A stretch of DNA of 13,265 nucleotides. It comes from Adhaeribacter sp. GTDB taxonomy: Bacteria; Bacteroidota; Bacteroidia; Cytophagales; Hymenobacteraceae. The number at the start of each line of letters is the position of its first letter. Positions within the stretch are counted from its first letter, which is position 1. Shown here in pieces: positions 1-6,086 of the stretch. The stretch is taken from contig JAQBNV010000512.1 in NCBI GenBank assembly GCA_028288395.1, positions 1-13,265 of the forward strand, written 5' to 3'. The position numbers were made by a program, and so were the translations under genes. The notes beneath the pieces were generated by a model that saw only the letters and a program-made list of their open reading frames with translations, had not been told where the DNA came from and did no database searches.

Positions 1-119
1 GCATCGAAAGGAGAAACGACAACGCCGTTCCAACGTAAGTTTTCTAAGTGGTCAATGCAAGCTTGTTCGTCTGGAAAGGCTTTTATTAAATCGAGAATAC
101 TTTTGAATCCGGCTACCAT
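1..119 (-). CDS. IS1595-family transposase, N-terminal fragment (runs off window)
   Basis: Reading the minus strand from the ATG at 119 gives MVAGFKSILDLIKAFPDEQA, then a CIDHL-ENLRWNG-VVSPFD segment that continues past the window edge. The pattern IKAFPDEQ-C-DHL-LRWNG is typical of the start of IS1595 (ISXO2-like) transposases, just before their zinc-ribbon domain. Those proteins cut and join DNA with a C-terminal DDE/DDN-type nuclease domain, which is not in this window. Only 39 codons are visible, so whether the element is intact cannot be judged. Upstream, positions 120-194 are AT-rich and probably form the element's left end next to a truncated acetyltransferase gene. The family call rests on remembered family sequence, not a search. 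Confidence 0.8.
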   Translation of the reverse strand, partial: MVAGFKSILDLIKAFPDEQACIDHLENLRWNGVVVSPFD

Positions 120-200
120 AATTGCTAATGCTTATGGTGTAAATATATACTCAATAATTTAGAATAGCAAATTTATTTGGTGTAAATTGGTATATCATTG
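120..200. mobile_element. Probable left end of the IS1595-type element and its junction with the GNAT gene
   Basis: This AT-rich stretch separates the transposase start at 119 from the point where the acetyltransferase reading frame fails (about 195-200). The word GGTGTAAAT occurs twice, at about 135-143 and 179-187, and the second copy runs into GGTATATCA at the junction. I take the element's terminal inverted repeat to lie around 178-200. The matching right end is outside the window, so neither the exact terminus nor the target duplication can be fixed. Confidence 0.45.
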
Positions 201-362
201 CCTAAAATTAATTACATCAATAATTTGGTCTTTGTTTGTAACAGGTTTATTTCCTAAATACCTATGAACTTCTAAGTCAGAATCAAGTTCAAACATTCCG
301 TCAATGTCTGTTGGAAGTATTTCTCTTAATACTAATCTTTCTGTCTCTGCAAATATTTTCAT
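195..362 (-). pseudogene. GNAT-family N-acetyltransferase, truncated to 55 residues
   Basis: The minus-strand frame from ATG 360-362 to TGA 195-197 encodes 55 residues. It begins MKIFAETERLVLREILPTDI, followed by DGMFELDSDLEVHRYLGNKP and a short tail. This is the standard opening of RimJ/RimL-type GNAT acetyltransferases (F-ETERL-LRE, then DSD-EVHRYLG), which move an acetyl group from acetyl-CoA to an amine and are normally about 170-180 residues long. The acetyl-CoA-binding motif A and everything after it are missing. The frame stops exactly where the IS1595-like sequence begins, so the gene was probably cut by that insertion. The IS630 element lies just behind the start, with its edge at 386, so the original promoter has probably been displaced as well. 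Confidence 0.7.
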
Positions 363-387
363 CTGTTAATTGCTTAACTTTATTTTA

Positions 388-427
388 ATACCAATATTAA
401 ACGGAATATGCGCTTAAGTTGTTAAAG
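388..427 (+). repeat. IS630 left terminal inverted repeat
   Basis: Compared with the reverse complement of 1433-1472, 31 of 40 positions match. The outer 14 bases (ATACCAATATTAAA) are identical, or 16 if the flanking TA is counted. A 7-base divergent patch follows, then an inner block of 11 identical bases (TGCGCTTAAGT). Two conserved blocks suggest an outer cleavage site and an inner transposase-binding site, which is an inference. Confidence 0.85.
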
Positions 428-431
428 ATAA

Positions 432-1463
432 ATGCGGCGGATAAACTATGAAAACTATGAAGAAACGATAAAAGAGTCAGTAGCGGAGCTACTGGTTATG
501 GAGAAAGAGCAAAAGCAAGCGCGATTGCGAGACCGAGTACGGTTTGTACGTTACCTGAAAGAAGGGCAAGCTAAGACGCAGCCGGAGGCGGGGGCTATGA
601 TTGGCCTGCAGCGCCGCCAAAGCCAGCAAATATGGCAGCAGTACGCTAGTCAAGGTCTTCAGGGGCTTGTTTCTACTGGCTACCAGGGCGGTCAGTTCTA
701 CGCAACAAGCCCGCCTGTTGCAGCGCTTAGACCAGGATGATATCGCTACCCAAGGGCAGCTACGAGACTGGCTCAAGCAGGAGATGGGGATTAGCTACTC
801 CCAGCCAGGCATCTCGGTGCTGCTCTCGCGGCTGAAAGTAAAGCTTAAAACCGGCCGGCCCGTAAACGTGCGCAAAGACGTGGTAGGGGAAACGACTTTT
901 AAAAAAACTTCTGTCAACTAAAAGAGCAGCACCAGGAGTCGCAGCTTTATTTCACCGATGAGATGCGCTACGGCACCCGCACCCACTGCCGTCGCCGCTG
1001 GACCAGGCAGGGCAAGCGGCCGGCATGTCCGGTAAAGCTTGATTATGAGTGGGGTTACCTGTATGTAGCTATCTGCCCCTTTACCGGCGATACCTATGCG
1101 ATGTTCCTTTCGCACCTGGTTAAACAATGCTTTACCTACTTTCTGCAACAACTTCAGCTACACCTGCAGGAAAAAGGAATAGACAAAGCCCTCGTGATGG
1201 GCGATGGCGCAACGGCACATACCAGTCAGAACTGGTTAGCATAGGAGGGCCTGCAATGGCAGAAGCTGCCAACTGCCTGTCCTGAACTCAACCCGGTGGA
1301 GCGTTTCTTTGAAGAACTCCGGGCCAAGACCAGCAACAAGGTCTTTACTGATAAACAACAAGTAGAAGATTATCTGGCTAATCTTAGCCAAAACTACCAG
1401 AAACAGCCACAACTAATCTCTACCCTTACCTTGTTCAACTACTTAAGCGCAGTACCTATTTAA
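432..1463 (+). pseudogene. IS630-family transposase (HTH plus DDE), reading frame broken
   Basis: Three stretches add up to one transposase. Positions 432 to about 690 encode the helix-turn-helix half (ARLRDRVRFVRYLKEGQAKT, then an IGLQRRQSQQIW helix). From about 690 to 905, one frame over, comes LLQRLDQDDIATQGQLRDWL and the linker KLKTGRPVNV. From about 903 to 1463, back in the first frame, comes the catalytic half. Candidate DDE residues are Asp in YFTDEMRYGT (codon 957-959), Asp in VMGDGATAH (1203-1205) and Glu in ELNPVERFFEELR (1299-1301). Breaks are an indel near 685-695, a shift back at the A7 run 901-907, and an in-frame TAG at 1242-1244 between the second Asp and the Glu. The A7 shift may be programmed. 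The indel and the amber look like decay. The stop at 1461-1463 lies inside the right inverted repeat. Confidence 0.8.
901..907 (+). other. A7 slippery run at the HTH/DDE boundary of the transposase
   Basis: Seven adenines preceded by four thymines mark the point where the upstream frame must slip back one base to join the catalytic frame. The spliced reading is TTFKKNFCQLKEQHQ. Without the slip, translation ends at TAA 919-921. Homopolymeric A runs support transcriptional slippage or -1 frameshifting in many insertion sequences, and the site falls at a domain border, as expected for programmed recoding. A plain deletion cannot be excluded. Confidence 0.5.
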
Positions 1464-1472
1464 TATTGGTAT
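1433..1472 (-). repeat. IS630 right terminal inverted repeat
   Basis: This is the partner of the left repeat at 388-427, with TTTAATATTGGTAT at the outer edge followed by the duplicated TA at 1473-1474. It also contains the last codons and stop of the transposase frame. Confidence 0.85.
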
Positions 1473-1513
1473 TAGATTCTAACTATTGACTTACCGGGCC
1501 GGGTGGCTATCAG

Positions 1514-2854
1514 TTATTGCGCTTTTACCTGCCAAATGGTATTACTGGCGTCATCGGCCACCAATAAGGTGCCATCGGGTAAAACAGCTAAACCTACCGG
1601 ACGGCCGTAGACCTCTCCTCTTTCTAAATCAGGGATAAATCCGGTTAAAAAATCTTCGGGCTTACCGCTGGGACGGCCATTCCTGAACGGTACAAATACC
1701 ACTTTATAGCCTACCAGTTCCGACCGGTTCCAGGAACCATGCTGCCCGATAAAAGCCCCGTTCTGGTATTTGGCCGGAAAAGCTTTCTGATCGTAAAAAG
1801 TCAACCCTAAGGACGCCGTATGCGACCCCAGTTGCACATCCGGCACCACCGTTTTCTTCACTAAGTCGGGCCGCTGGCCTTTCATGCGGGGATCTTCGTG
1901 CGAGCCAATGTACGCGTAAGGCCAACCGTAAAAGGCGCCTTCTTTTACGCTGGTTATATAATCCGGCACCAAGTTATCACCCAGGTTATCGCGTTCGTTT
2001 ACCGCTGTCCATAAAGTATTGGTGCCCGGTAACCAATCCATCCCGACGGGGTTGCGCAAGCCGCTGGCATATATGCGTTCGCCGGAGCCATCGGGGTTTA
2101 CTTCCAGAATATTGGCGCGCCGTACCTCATGTTCCATGCCGTTCTCCCCCACATTACTCCCCGACCCAACCGATATGTATATTTTAGAACCATCAGGTTT
2201 GGCAATAATATTGCGGGTCCAGTGATTGTTGTAGCCTCCCGCCGGCAATTCCATTATTTTTTCACCTTTCCCCGTTATTTTGGTCTGACCCGGCTCATAC
2301 TTATAGCGCCAAAGACCATCGGTATTGGCCACGTAAAAATAATTGTTCAAAACCAACATACCCAGCGGTTGGTTCAGGTCTTCGAGAAAGGTGGTTTGCA
2401 CCTCCGATTTGCCGTCCTTATCAGCATCCCGGAACAAAGTAATCCGGTCGGCACTCTCGCCCATGTTTTGGGATTTGGCTTTGCCGTTTAACTGCGCTTC
2501 AATTTTCTCTTTTAACCGGGGCGAAGAATTTGCTTCGGAAATCAGTACATCGCCATTAGGCGCTACGTAAATCCAGCGGGGGTTGCGTAGTTTGCTGGCA
2601 AAGCGGGTAACCGTAAAACCAGCGGGTGCGGTAGGCGTTTTGCCGGTGGGCCAACCAATTACCTTGCTGATTTTGGCAGAAGGTTCCGTCGCAAAAGGAG
2701 CCGCCAGGGAATCGGAAGATGTGGTAATGGCAGCAACGGAATCGGTTGTGGTATCCGAAACTGCTTCATTTTTGTTTTTGTCGGGTTTGGCATTACAGCC
2801 GGCCAAAGCCAGCATTATTAAACTACTAAACAATAAAGGTTCTAGTTTTTTCAT
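1514..2854 (-). CDS. PQQ-dependent sugar/sorbosone dehydrogenase family lipoprotein
   Basis: This 446-residue protein starts with a lipoprotein signal (hydrophobic 8-18, lipobox LAGC, Cys20) and a Ser/Thr/Asp-rich tether to about residue 60. The rest is a beta-propeller of the glucose/sorbosone dehydrogenase family, whose members oxidise sugars or sugar aldehydes with pyrroloquinoline quinone in the periplasm. Family signatures visible are GFTVTRFASKLRNPRWIYVA (80-99), NNHWTRN (209-215, His211), ASGLRNPVGMDW (263-274, Arg267-Asn268), the stretch from AVNERDNLGDNL to GAFYGWPYAYIG (284-317), GQHGSWNRS (370-378) and GEVYGRPVGLAVLPDGTLLVADD (413-435, Arg418, split here as motif plus tail). His211, Arg267-Asn268 and Arg418 are candidate PQQ-site residues by analogy with soluble glucose dehydrogenase. 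No PQQ synthesis genes are in the window, and the substrate cannot be read from the sequence. The gene stands alone, because a terminator separates it from cysM upstream. Maturation would depend on lgt. Confidence 0.85.
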   Translation of the reverse strand: MKKLEPLLFSSLIMLALAGCNAKPDKNKNEAVSDTTTDSVAAITTSSDSLAAPFATEPSAKISKVIGWPTGKTPTAPAGFTVTRFASKLRNPRWIYVAPNGDVLISEANSSPRLKEKIEAQLNGKAKSQNMGESADRITLFRDADKDGKSEVQTTFLEDLNQPLGMLVLNNYFYVANTDGLWRYKYEPGQTKITGKGEKIMELPAGGYNNHWTRNIIAKPDGSKIYISVGSGSNVGENGMEHEVRRANILEVNPDGSGERIYASGLRNPVGMDWLPGTNTLWTAVNERDNLGDNLVPDYITSVKEGAFYGWPYAYIGSHEDPRMKGQRPDLVKKTVVPDVQLGSHTASLGLTFYDQKAFPAKYQNGAFIGQHGSWNRSELVGYKVVFVPFRNGRPSGKPEDFLTGFIPDLERGEVYGRPVGLAVLPDGTLLVADDASNTIWQVKAQ

Positions 2855-2960
2855 AGGAGTTTGCGTGTCGGTTAGTTTATTTTCTTTTAACTGCCAGCGC
2901 CTGGTTTTGTTCTGGAATCGGGAAAACAGTGTTCGATAGAAAAAGCAAAATCAGGATTAT

Positions 2961-3011
2961 TAAAAAAAGCCAAAAGCCGGATGGGTAAATTCAAGTTACC
3001 TATCCGGCTTT
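2961..3011 (-). terminator. Rho-independent terminator of cysM
   Basis: A 16-base-pair stem (2973-2988 with 2996-3011, one G-U pair) closes a 7-base loop. On the minus strand it is followed by TTTTGGC and then seven T (complement of 2962-2968). It sits between the stop of cysM and the start of the sugar dehydrogenase gene, so the two are likely separate transcripts. Confidence 0.88.
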
Positions 3012-3130
3012 GTGCCATGCCTCCTATCGGAATGTGATGAAGAATATTACAAGGTTTGCTTTAATTTTTAAAGACTTCTATTAATAGCAGATAATATTAA
3101 AGATAATTATTCTCCTTAACCGCAGATGGC

Positions 3131-4012
3131 TTACTTGAAAAGGTTGGAAGACAAGTAACGATCGCCGCGGTCGCAAATAATGCAGACAATTACGCCTTCT
3201 TCCAGTTCTTCAGCGAGGGAAAGCGCCGATGCCATCGCGCCGCCGCTGCTCATACCGGCAAATATACCTTCTTCATTCGCCAGCCGGCGGGTCATAGCGG
3301 TGGCTTTTTCCTGCGAAACGTCAATAATCCGATCTACGCGTTCCCGCTCAAATATTTTGGGCAGATACGCTTCTGGCCACCGCCGGATTCCGGGTATTTG
3401 GGAACCCTCTACGGGCTGCACCCCTACTATCTGTACGTTCGGATTCTGTTCTTTCAGGTACCGCGAAACGCCCATAATGGTACCGGTAGTACCCATCGAT
3501 GACACAAAATGAGTTACGGCACCGGCCGTATCCCGCCATATTTCGGGTCCCATGGTGTAATAATGCGCCCAATAATTATCGGGGTTGCCGAACTGGTTCA
3601 GCATTAAATAACCGCCGCCTGCTACTTTGGCCAAGGTATAATCAATGGCTTCTTCCATAGAGCCTTCTTCAGAGGTTAGAATTACCTTCGCCCCGTACGC
3701 TTCCATGGTTTTCACCCGCTCTTCAGTAGCATTTTCGGGCATAACCAATTCTATTTCCACGCCAAACAAACGGGCAATCATGGCCAGGGCAATACCGGTG
3801 TTGCCGCTGGTAGCCTCAATCAATTTCATGCCGGGCTTTAATTCTCCCCGGTCCAAAGCGCCTTTAATCATGCCGTAAGCGGCCCGGTCTTTCACGCTGC
3901 CCCCTGGGTTGTTACCTTCGAGTTTGGCCAACAATTTCACTTTGGGATTTGTAACAATGCGCTGTAATTGAACCAGTGGGGTATTTCCTATAAATTCTAG
4001 TAATGTAGACAC
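3131..4012 (-). CDS. cysM: Cysteine synthase B (O-acetylserine sulfhydrylase, PLP-dependent)
   Basis: The 293-residue cytoplasmic enzyme makes L-cysteine from O-acetylserine and sulfide. CysM-type enzymes can also use thiosulfate. Visible motifs are GNTPLV (9-14), NNPGGSVKDRAA (34-45) with the PLP-binding Lys41, TSGNTG (68-73) that cradles the substrate carboxylate, the phosphate-binding loop GTTGT (174-178), GMSSGGA (253-259) and CIICDRGDRYLSS (277-289). The pattern PGIRRWPEAYLPKIF (207-221) and the CDRGDRYLS ending favour CysM over CysK. Translation appears to begin at GTG (4010-4012). No in-frame ATG is seen just upstream, and the protein start MSTLLEFIGNTPL aligns with the family's usual start. 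No other sulfur-assimilation gene is adjacent. A terminator follows the gene. Confidence 0.92.
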   Translation of the reverse strand: MSTLLEFIGNTPLVQLQRIVTNPKVKLLAKLEGNNPGGSVKDRAAYGMIKGALDRGELKPGMKLIEATSGNTGIALAMIARLFGVEIELVMPENATEERVKTMEAYGAKVILTSEEGSMEEAIDYTLAKVAGGGYLMLNQFGNPDNYWAHYYTMGPEIWRDTAGAVTHFVSSMGTTGTIMGVSRYLKEQNPNVQIVGVQPVEGSQIPGIRRWPEAYLPKIFERERVDRIIDVSQEKATAMTRRLANEEGIFAGMSSGGAMASALSLAEELEEGVIVCIICDRGDRYLSSNLFK

Positions 4013-4618
4013 TTCTTTAATTTTTAATTTAGCCTTTATTTTTAATAAATATTACCAGGGATTCCCCAAGCACGTAAATTATTCAGCTTTTTTAATGCCG
4101 AACAATTCAAATTAAGCTGTAAAAGAACAAACTTTTACGCGTCTAAAAAATATTTGGTCTGCCCGGACCTTTAGAACATCCTAGGACACGAAAAGATTTT
4201 ATAAAGGAAACGTTTAGTTAAGAAAGATATCTATAACCAGATTTACTATAAAATAAAATAATATTCTTCAGGCGTTCGGGAGCCGCAACTTCAAAAACTA
4301 AAACTCACCAGAAAAATTCCCATAAAGGAACATCAATATTATAGCGTAATTCCTGTTTTTTTAATCTTCTCTTTAGTTAATATGGGTGCCAAAAATCTCA
4401 TATATACCTGTTTAACAGGAAAATTAGACGTTTGTTAAGTGTAGAGATATTGTATTTCTCTTCGCGCCGGAGCAACTGCCTTTTTTAAGTTTCGGCTGTT
4501 AATAATTTAGTTAAATTCATCACGAATACTGCTGCTGTGGAAATTGCGGGAAATACTTGCAACTAAATAGGTCTAAACAACGAATTCAGATAATCTTAAC
4601 CCTGCAAATATTTAAAAA
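4013..4618. other. 606-base divergent spacer between cysM and the ankyrin gene
   Basis: This AT-rich stretch must hold the promoters of both divergent genes. I could not pick a convincing Bacteroidota promoter pair (TTTG and TAnnTTTG with correct spacing) for either. No tRNA-like fold, strong hairpin, repeat array or open frame of useful length was seen. It is long for a plain promoter region, so a small RNA or leader for cysM is possible, but nothing in the sequence shows one. Confidence 0.4.
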
Positions 4619-5272
4619 ATGTCAGAAGCCCCTATTTTAATTGATGCGGTGAAAGCCGGCGATGTTGCCCAGGTAAAATCAATATTAGAAGCGCAACCCA
4701 ATCTGTTGCAAGTAGCCCAGGGCAGCAATGGCGAATCGCTGCTGCTTTTATCTGTTTACCACCATCAGCCCGACATTACCCAGATATTACTAGCCAAAAA
4801 TCCGGTTTTAAGTATTCATGAAGCCGCAGCAACCGGCGATCTGGAGACGGTACAAAAATTATTGCAGGAAGATCAGACCGCAGCAAACACTTATTCTCCG
4901 GATGGATTTAGCCCGTTGGGCCTGGCCTGCTTTTTTAATCATGCCGATATTGCCCGGCTTTTGGTGGCACAGGGAGCTTACGTAAATGCCGCCTCTCAAA
5001 ATGCCATGCATATAAGTCCTATCCACAGTGCGGTGGCCGCCCGCAACACCGAACTTGTACAATTTCTCCTGGATCAGGGCGCCGATATAAATGCCACCCA
5101 AACTGGCGGCTATACCGCTTTGCATGCCGCGGCCCACAACGGCGATGAGGGATTGATAAAACTTTTGCTGGAGCACATGGCTGATATCAATGCCATGACC
5201 GATAGTGGTAAAACCCCTATGGAATTAGCCATAAGTAGCGGCCACGATGCCGCTAAATGGTTTAGCCTTTAA
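4619..5272 (+). CDS. Ankyrin-repeat protein
   Basis: The 217-residue protein has no signal peptide or membrane segment, so it is probably cytoplasmic. It is almost wholly ankyrin repeats. The first is divergent (about 5-35), and others follow at about 38-65, 64-94, 95-124 (GFSPLGLACFFNHADIARLL), 131-161 (SPIHSAVAARNTELVQFLLD) and 165-195 (YTALHAAAHNGDEGLIKLLL). A capping helix pair ends at TPMELAISSGHDAAKW. The consensus features G-TPLH-AA, LL--GADIN and the beta-hairpin Asn are best kept in repeats four to six. Ankyrin stacks bind other proteins. No catalytic domain is present and the partner is unknown. The ATG at 4619 is preceded by an A-rich leader rather than a clear Shine-Dalgarno. The next plus-strand gene is 167 bases downstream, so co-transcription is possible but unproven. 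Confidence 0.88.
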   Translation: MSEAPILIDAVKAGDVAQVKSILEAQPNLLQVAQGSNGESLLLLSVYHHQPDITQILLAKNPVLSIHEAAATGDLETVQKLLQEDQTAANTYSPDGFSPLGLACFFNHADIARLLVAQGAYVNAASQNAMHISPIHSAVAARNTELVQFLLDQGADINATQTGGYTALHAAAHNGDEGLIKLLLEHMADINAMTDSGKTPMELAISSGHDAAKWFSL

Positions 5273-5439
5273 ATAATTGAAATATTTTATGAATATTTGG
5301 CGTTTACCCGAAAGTGGCATGTTACGTGTGGTACACATAGGTGGAATGCCCACGATAGCTTAAAAACTTAATAATAGCAGCAGGACATAGAATATTCAGG
5401 AAGTTGGGCTAGGGAAATAAATGCAAATTAATCACAAAC

Positions 5440-5976
5440 ATGGATTTTAAACGATGGCTTAAAGAGGAGAAAGGTGGAGGTGGATTTGGCGCTTTTCTTA
5501 TTTTTATAATTATTGCCGCGTCAATTTATGCTGTACAATTCGGGGGGTCTAACCTTTTATACGAACCAGAACCCGATTTCACGACCGAAGATTTCATTCC
5601 GCCCGCGGAAGAATATACCAGGGAAAGGCCACCCGTTGCTGAACCTATCAATACAAATCACCGGCTATACGATTCTTCGGCGAATTCCCACGCCCTTTCA
5701 ACTAATGCTAATGCAGATGACAGGGAAGAAAATCGGGAATCCGAAAATAAACCGGCTGTAATGCCAAAACCGGAAAATAAGGCAGCGGTGATGGCGGATG
5801 CCAAAACAAAATCCAAGCCCAAGGCAAAACCCAAACGAAAGCTGATATCGCCCGAAGAATTGGTTAAAAGGCGACTGAAACAAGGCAAAACGGTAAAGCA
5901 AATTGCGGACGAAACTGGTTTAGAAAAAAAATATATACGGGAGGTTAGGCGGCGCACGCAGCAAGTTGTCTGGTAA
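5440..5976 (+). CDS. Unrecognised single-pass membrane protein with C-terminal HTH-like region
   Basis: I do not recognise this 178-residue protein. It has a short charged head (1-15, KRWLKEEKGGGG), one membrane segment (about 16-34, GAFLIFIIIAASIYAVQF) and an acidic, proline-rich stretch (42-110). Two adjacent 10-residue copies follow (ENKPAVMPKP and ENKAAVMADA, about 102-121), then a Lys/Pro linker (122-134). The last 40 residues contain SPEELVKRRLKQGKTVKQIA followed by DETGLEKKYIREVRRR. This reads like a helix-turn-helix of the type in resolvases and Sigma-70-like regions, with TVKQIADETG as helix-turn and KKYIREVRRR as recognition helix. Charges before the membrane segment favour the N-terminus inside, which would place the HTH in the periplasm. 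The reverse orientation would make it a membrane-anchored DNA-binding protein. The start at 5440 follows a poor ribosome site. The only other nearby candidate, ATG 5421, is out of frame. Confidence 0.65.
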   Translation: MDFKRWLKEEKGGGGFGAFLIFIIIAASIYAVQFGGSNLLYEPEPDFTTEDFIPPAEEYTRERPPVAEPINTNHRLYDSSANSHALSTNANADDREENRESENKPAVMPKPENKAAVMADAKTKSKPKAKPKRKLISPEELVKRRLKQGKTVKQIADETGLEKKYIREVRRRTQQVVW

Positions 5977-5979
5977 AGG

Positions 5980-6003
5980 AGGGCCGGTATTTAGTTCGGC
6001 CCT
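5980..6003. terminator. Hairpin between convergent genes, possible weak bidirectional terminator
   Basis: AGGGCCG (5980-5986) pairs perfectly with CGGCCCT (5997-6003) around a 10-base loop, four bases after the stop of the upstream plus-strand gene and ahead of the end of the minus-strand gene at 6087. Neither side carries a proper T tract, so termination would be weak or factor-assisted. Confidence 0.45.
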
Positions 6004-6086
6004 TAATAAAAAACGGTTACAAATATTGGCTTTACTAAAAGATAATCCCCAAAGAACCGGACATCCTAAACCTTAAAAATAAATAG

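Larger units (their letters stand above)
388..1472 (+). mobile_element. IS630-family insertion sequence, complete ends, decayed transposase
   Basis: The element is about 1,085 bases, bounded by inverted repeats and flanked by TA on both sides (386-387 and 1473-1474). TA is the target duplication of the IS630/Tc1-mariner group. The transposase reads on the plus strand and nearly fills the element. The coding sequence is interrupted (see the transposase entry), so this copy is probably non-autonomous, although its ends look usable. It lies between the 5' end of the truncated acetyltransferase gene and the 3' end of the sugar dehydrogenase gene, whose stop is only about 40 bases beyond the right end. 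It does not interrupt either remaining reading frame. Confidence 0.85.

Noticed and set aside
2583..2939. Plus-strand open frame of 118 codons across the start of the sugar dehydrogenase gene
   Set aside because: It mirrors the signal peptide and tether codons of the real minus-strand gene. No independent start signal or family feature is seen.
3180..3512. Plus-strand open frame of 110 codons inside cysM
   Set aside because: It lies wholly antisense to a well-supported enzyme gene, has low-complexity Ser/Arg/Thr composition and resembles no known family.
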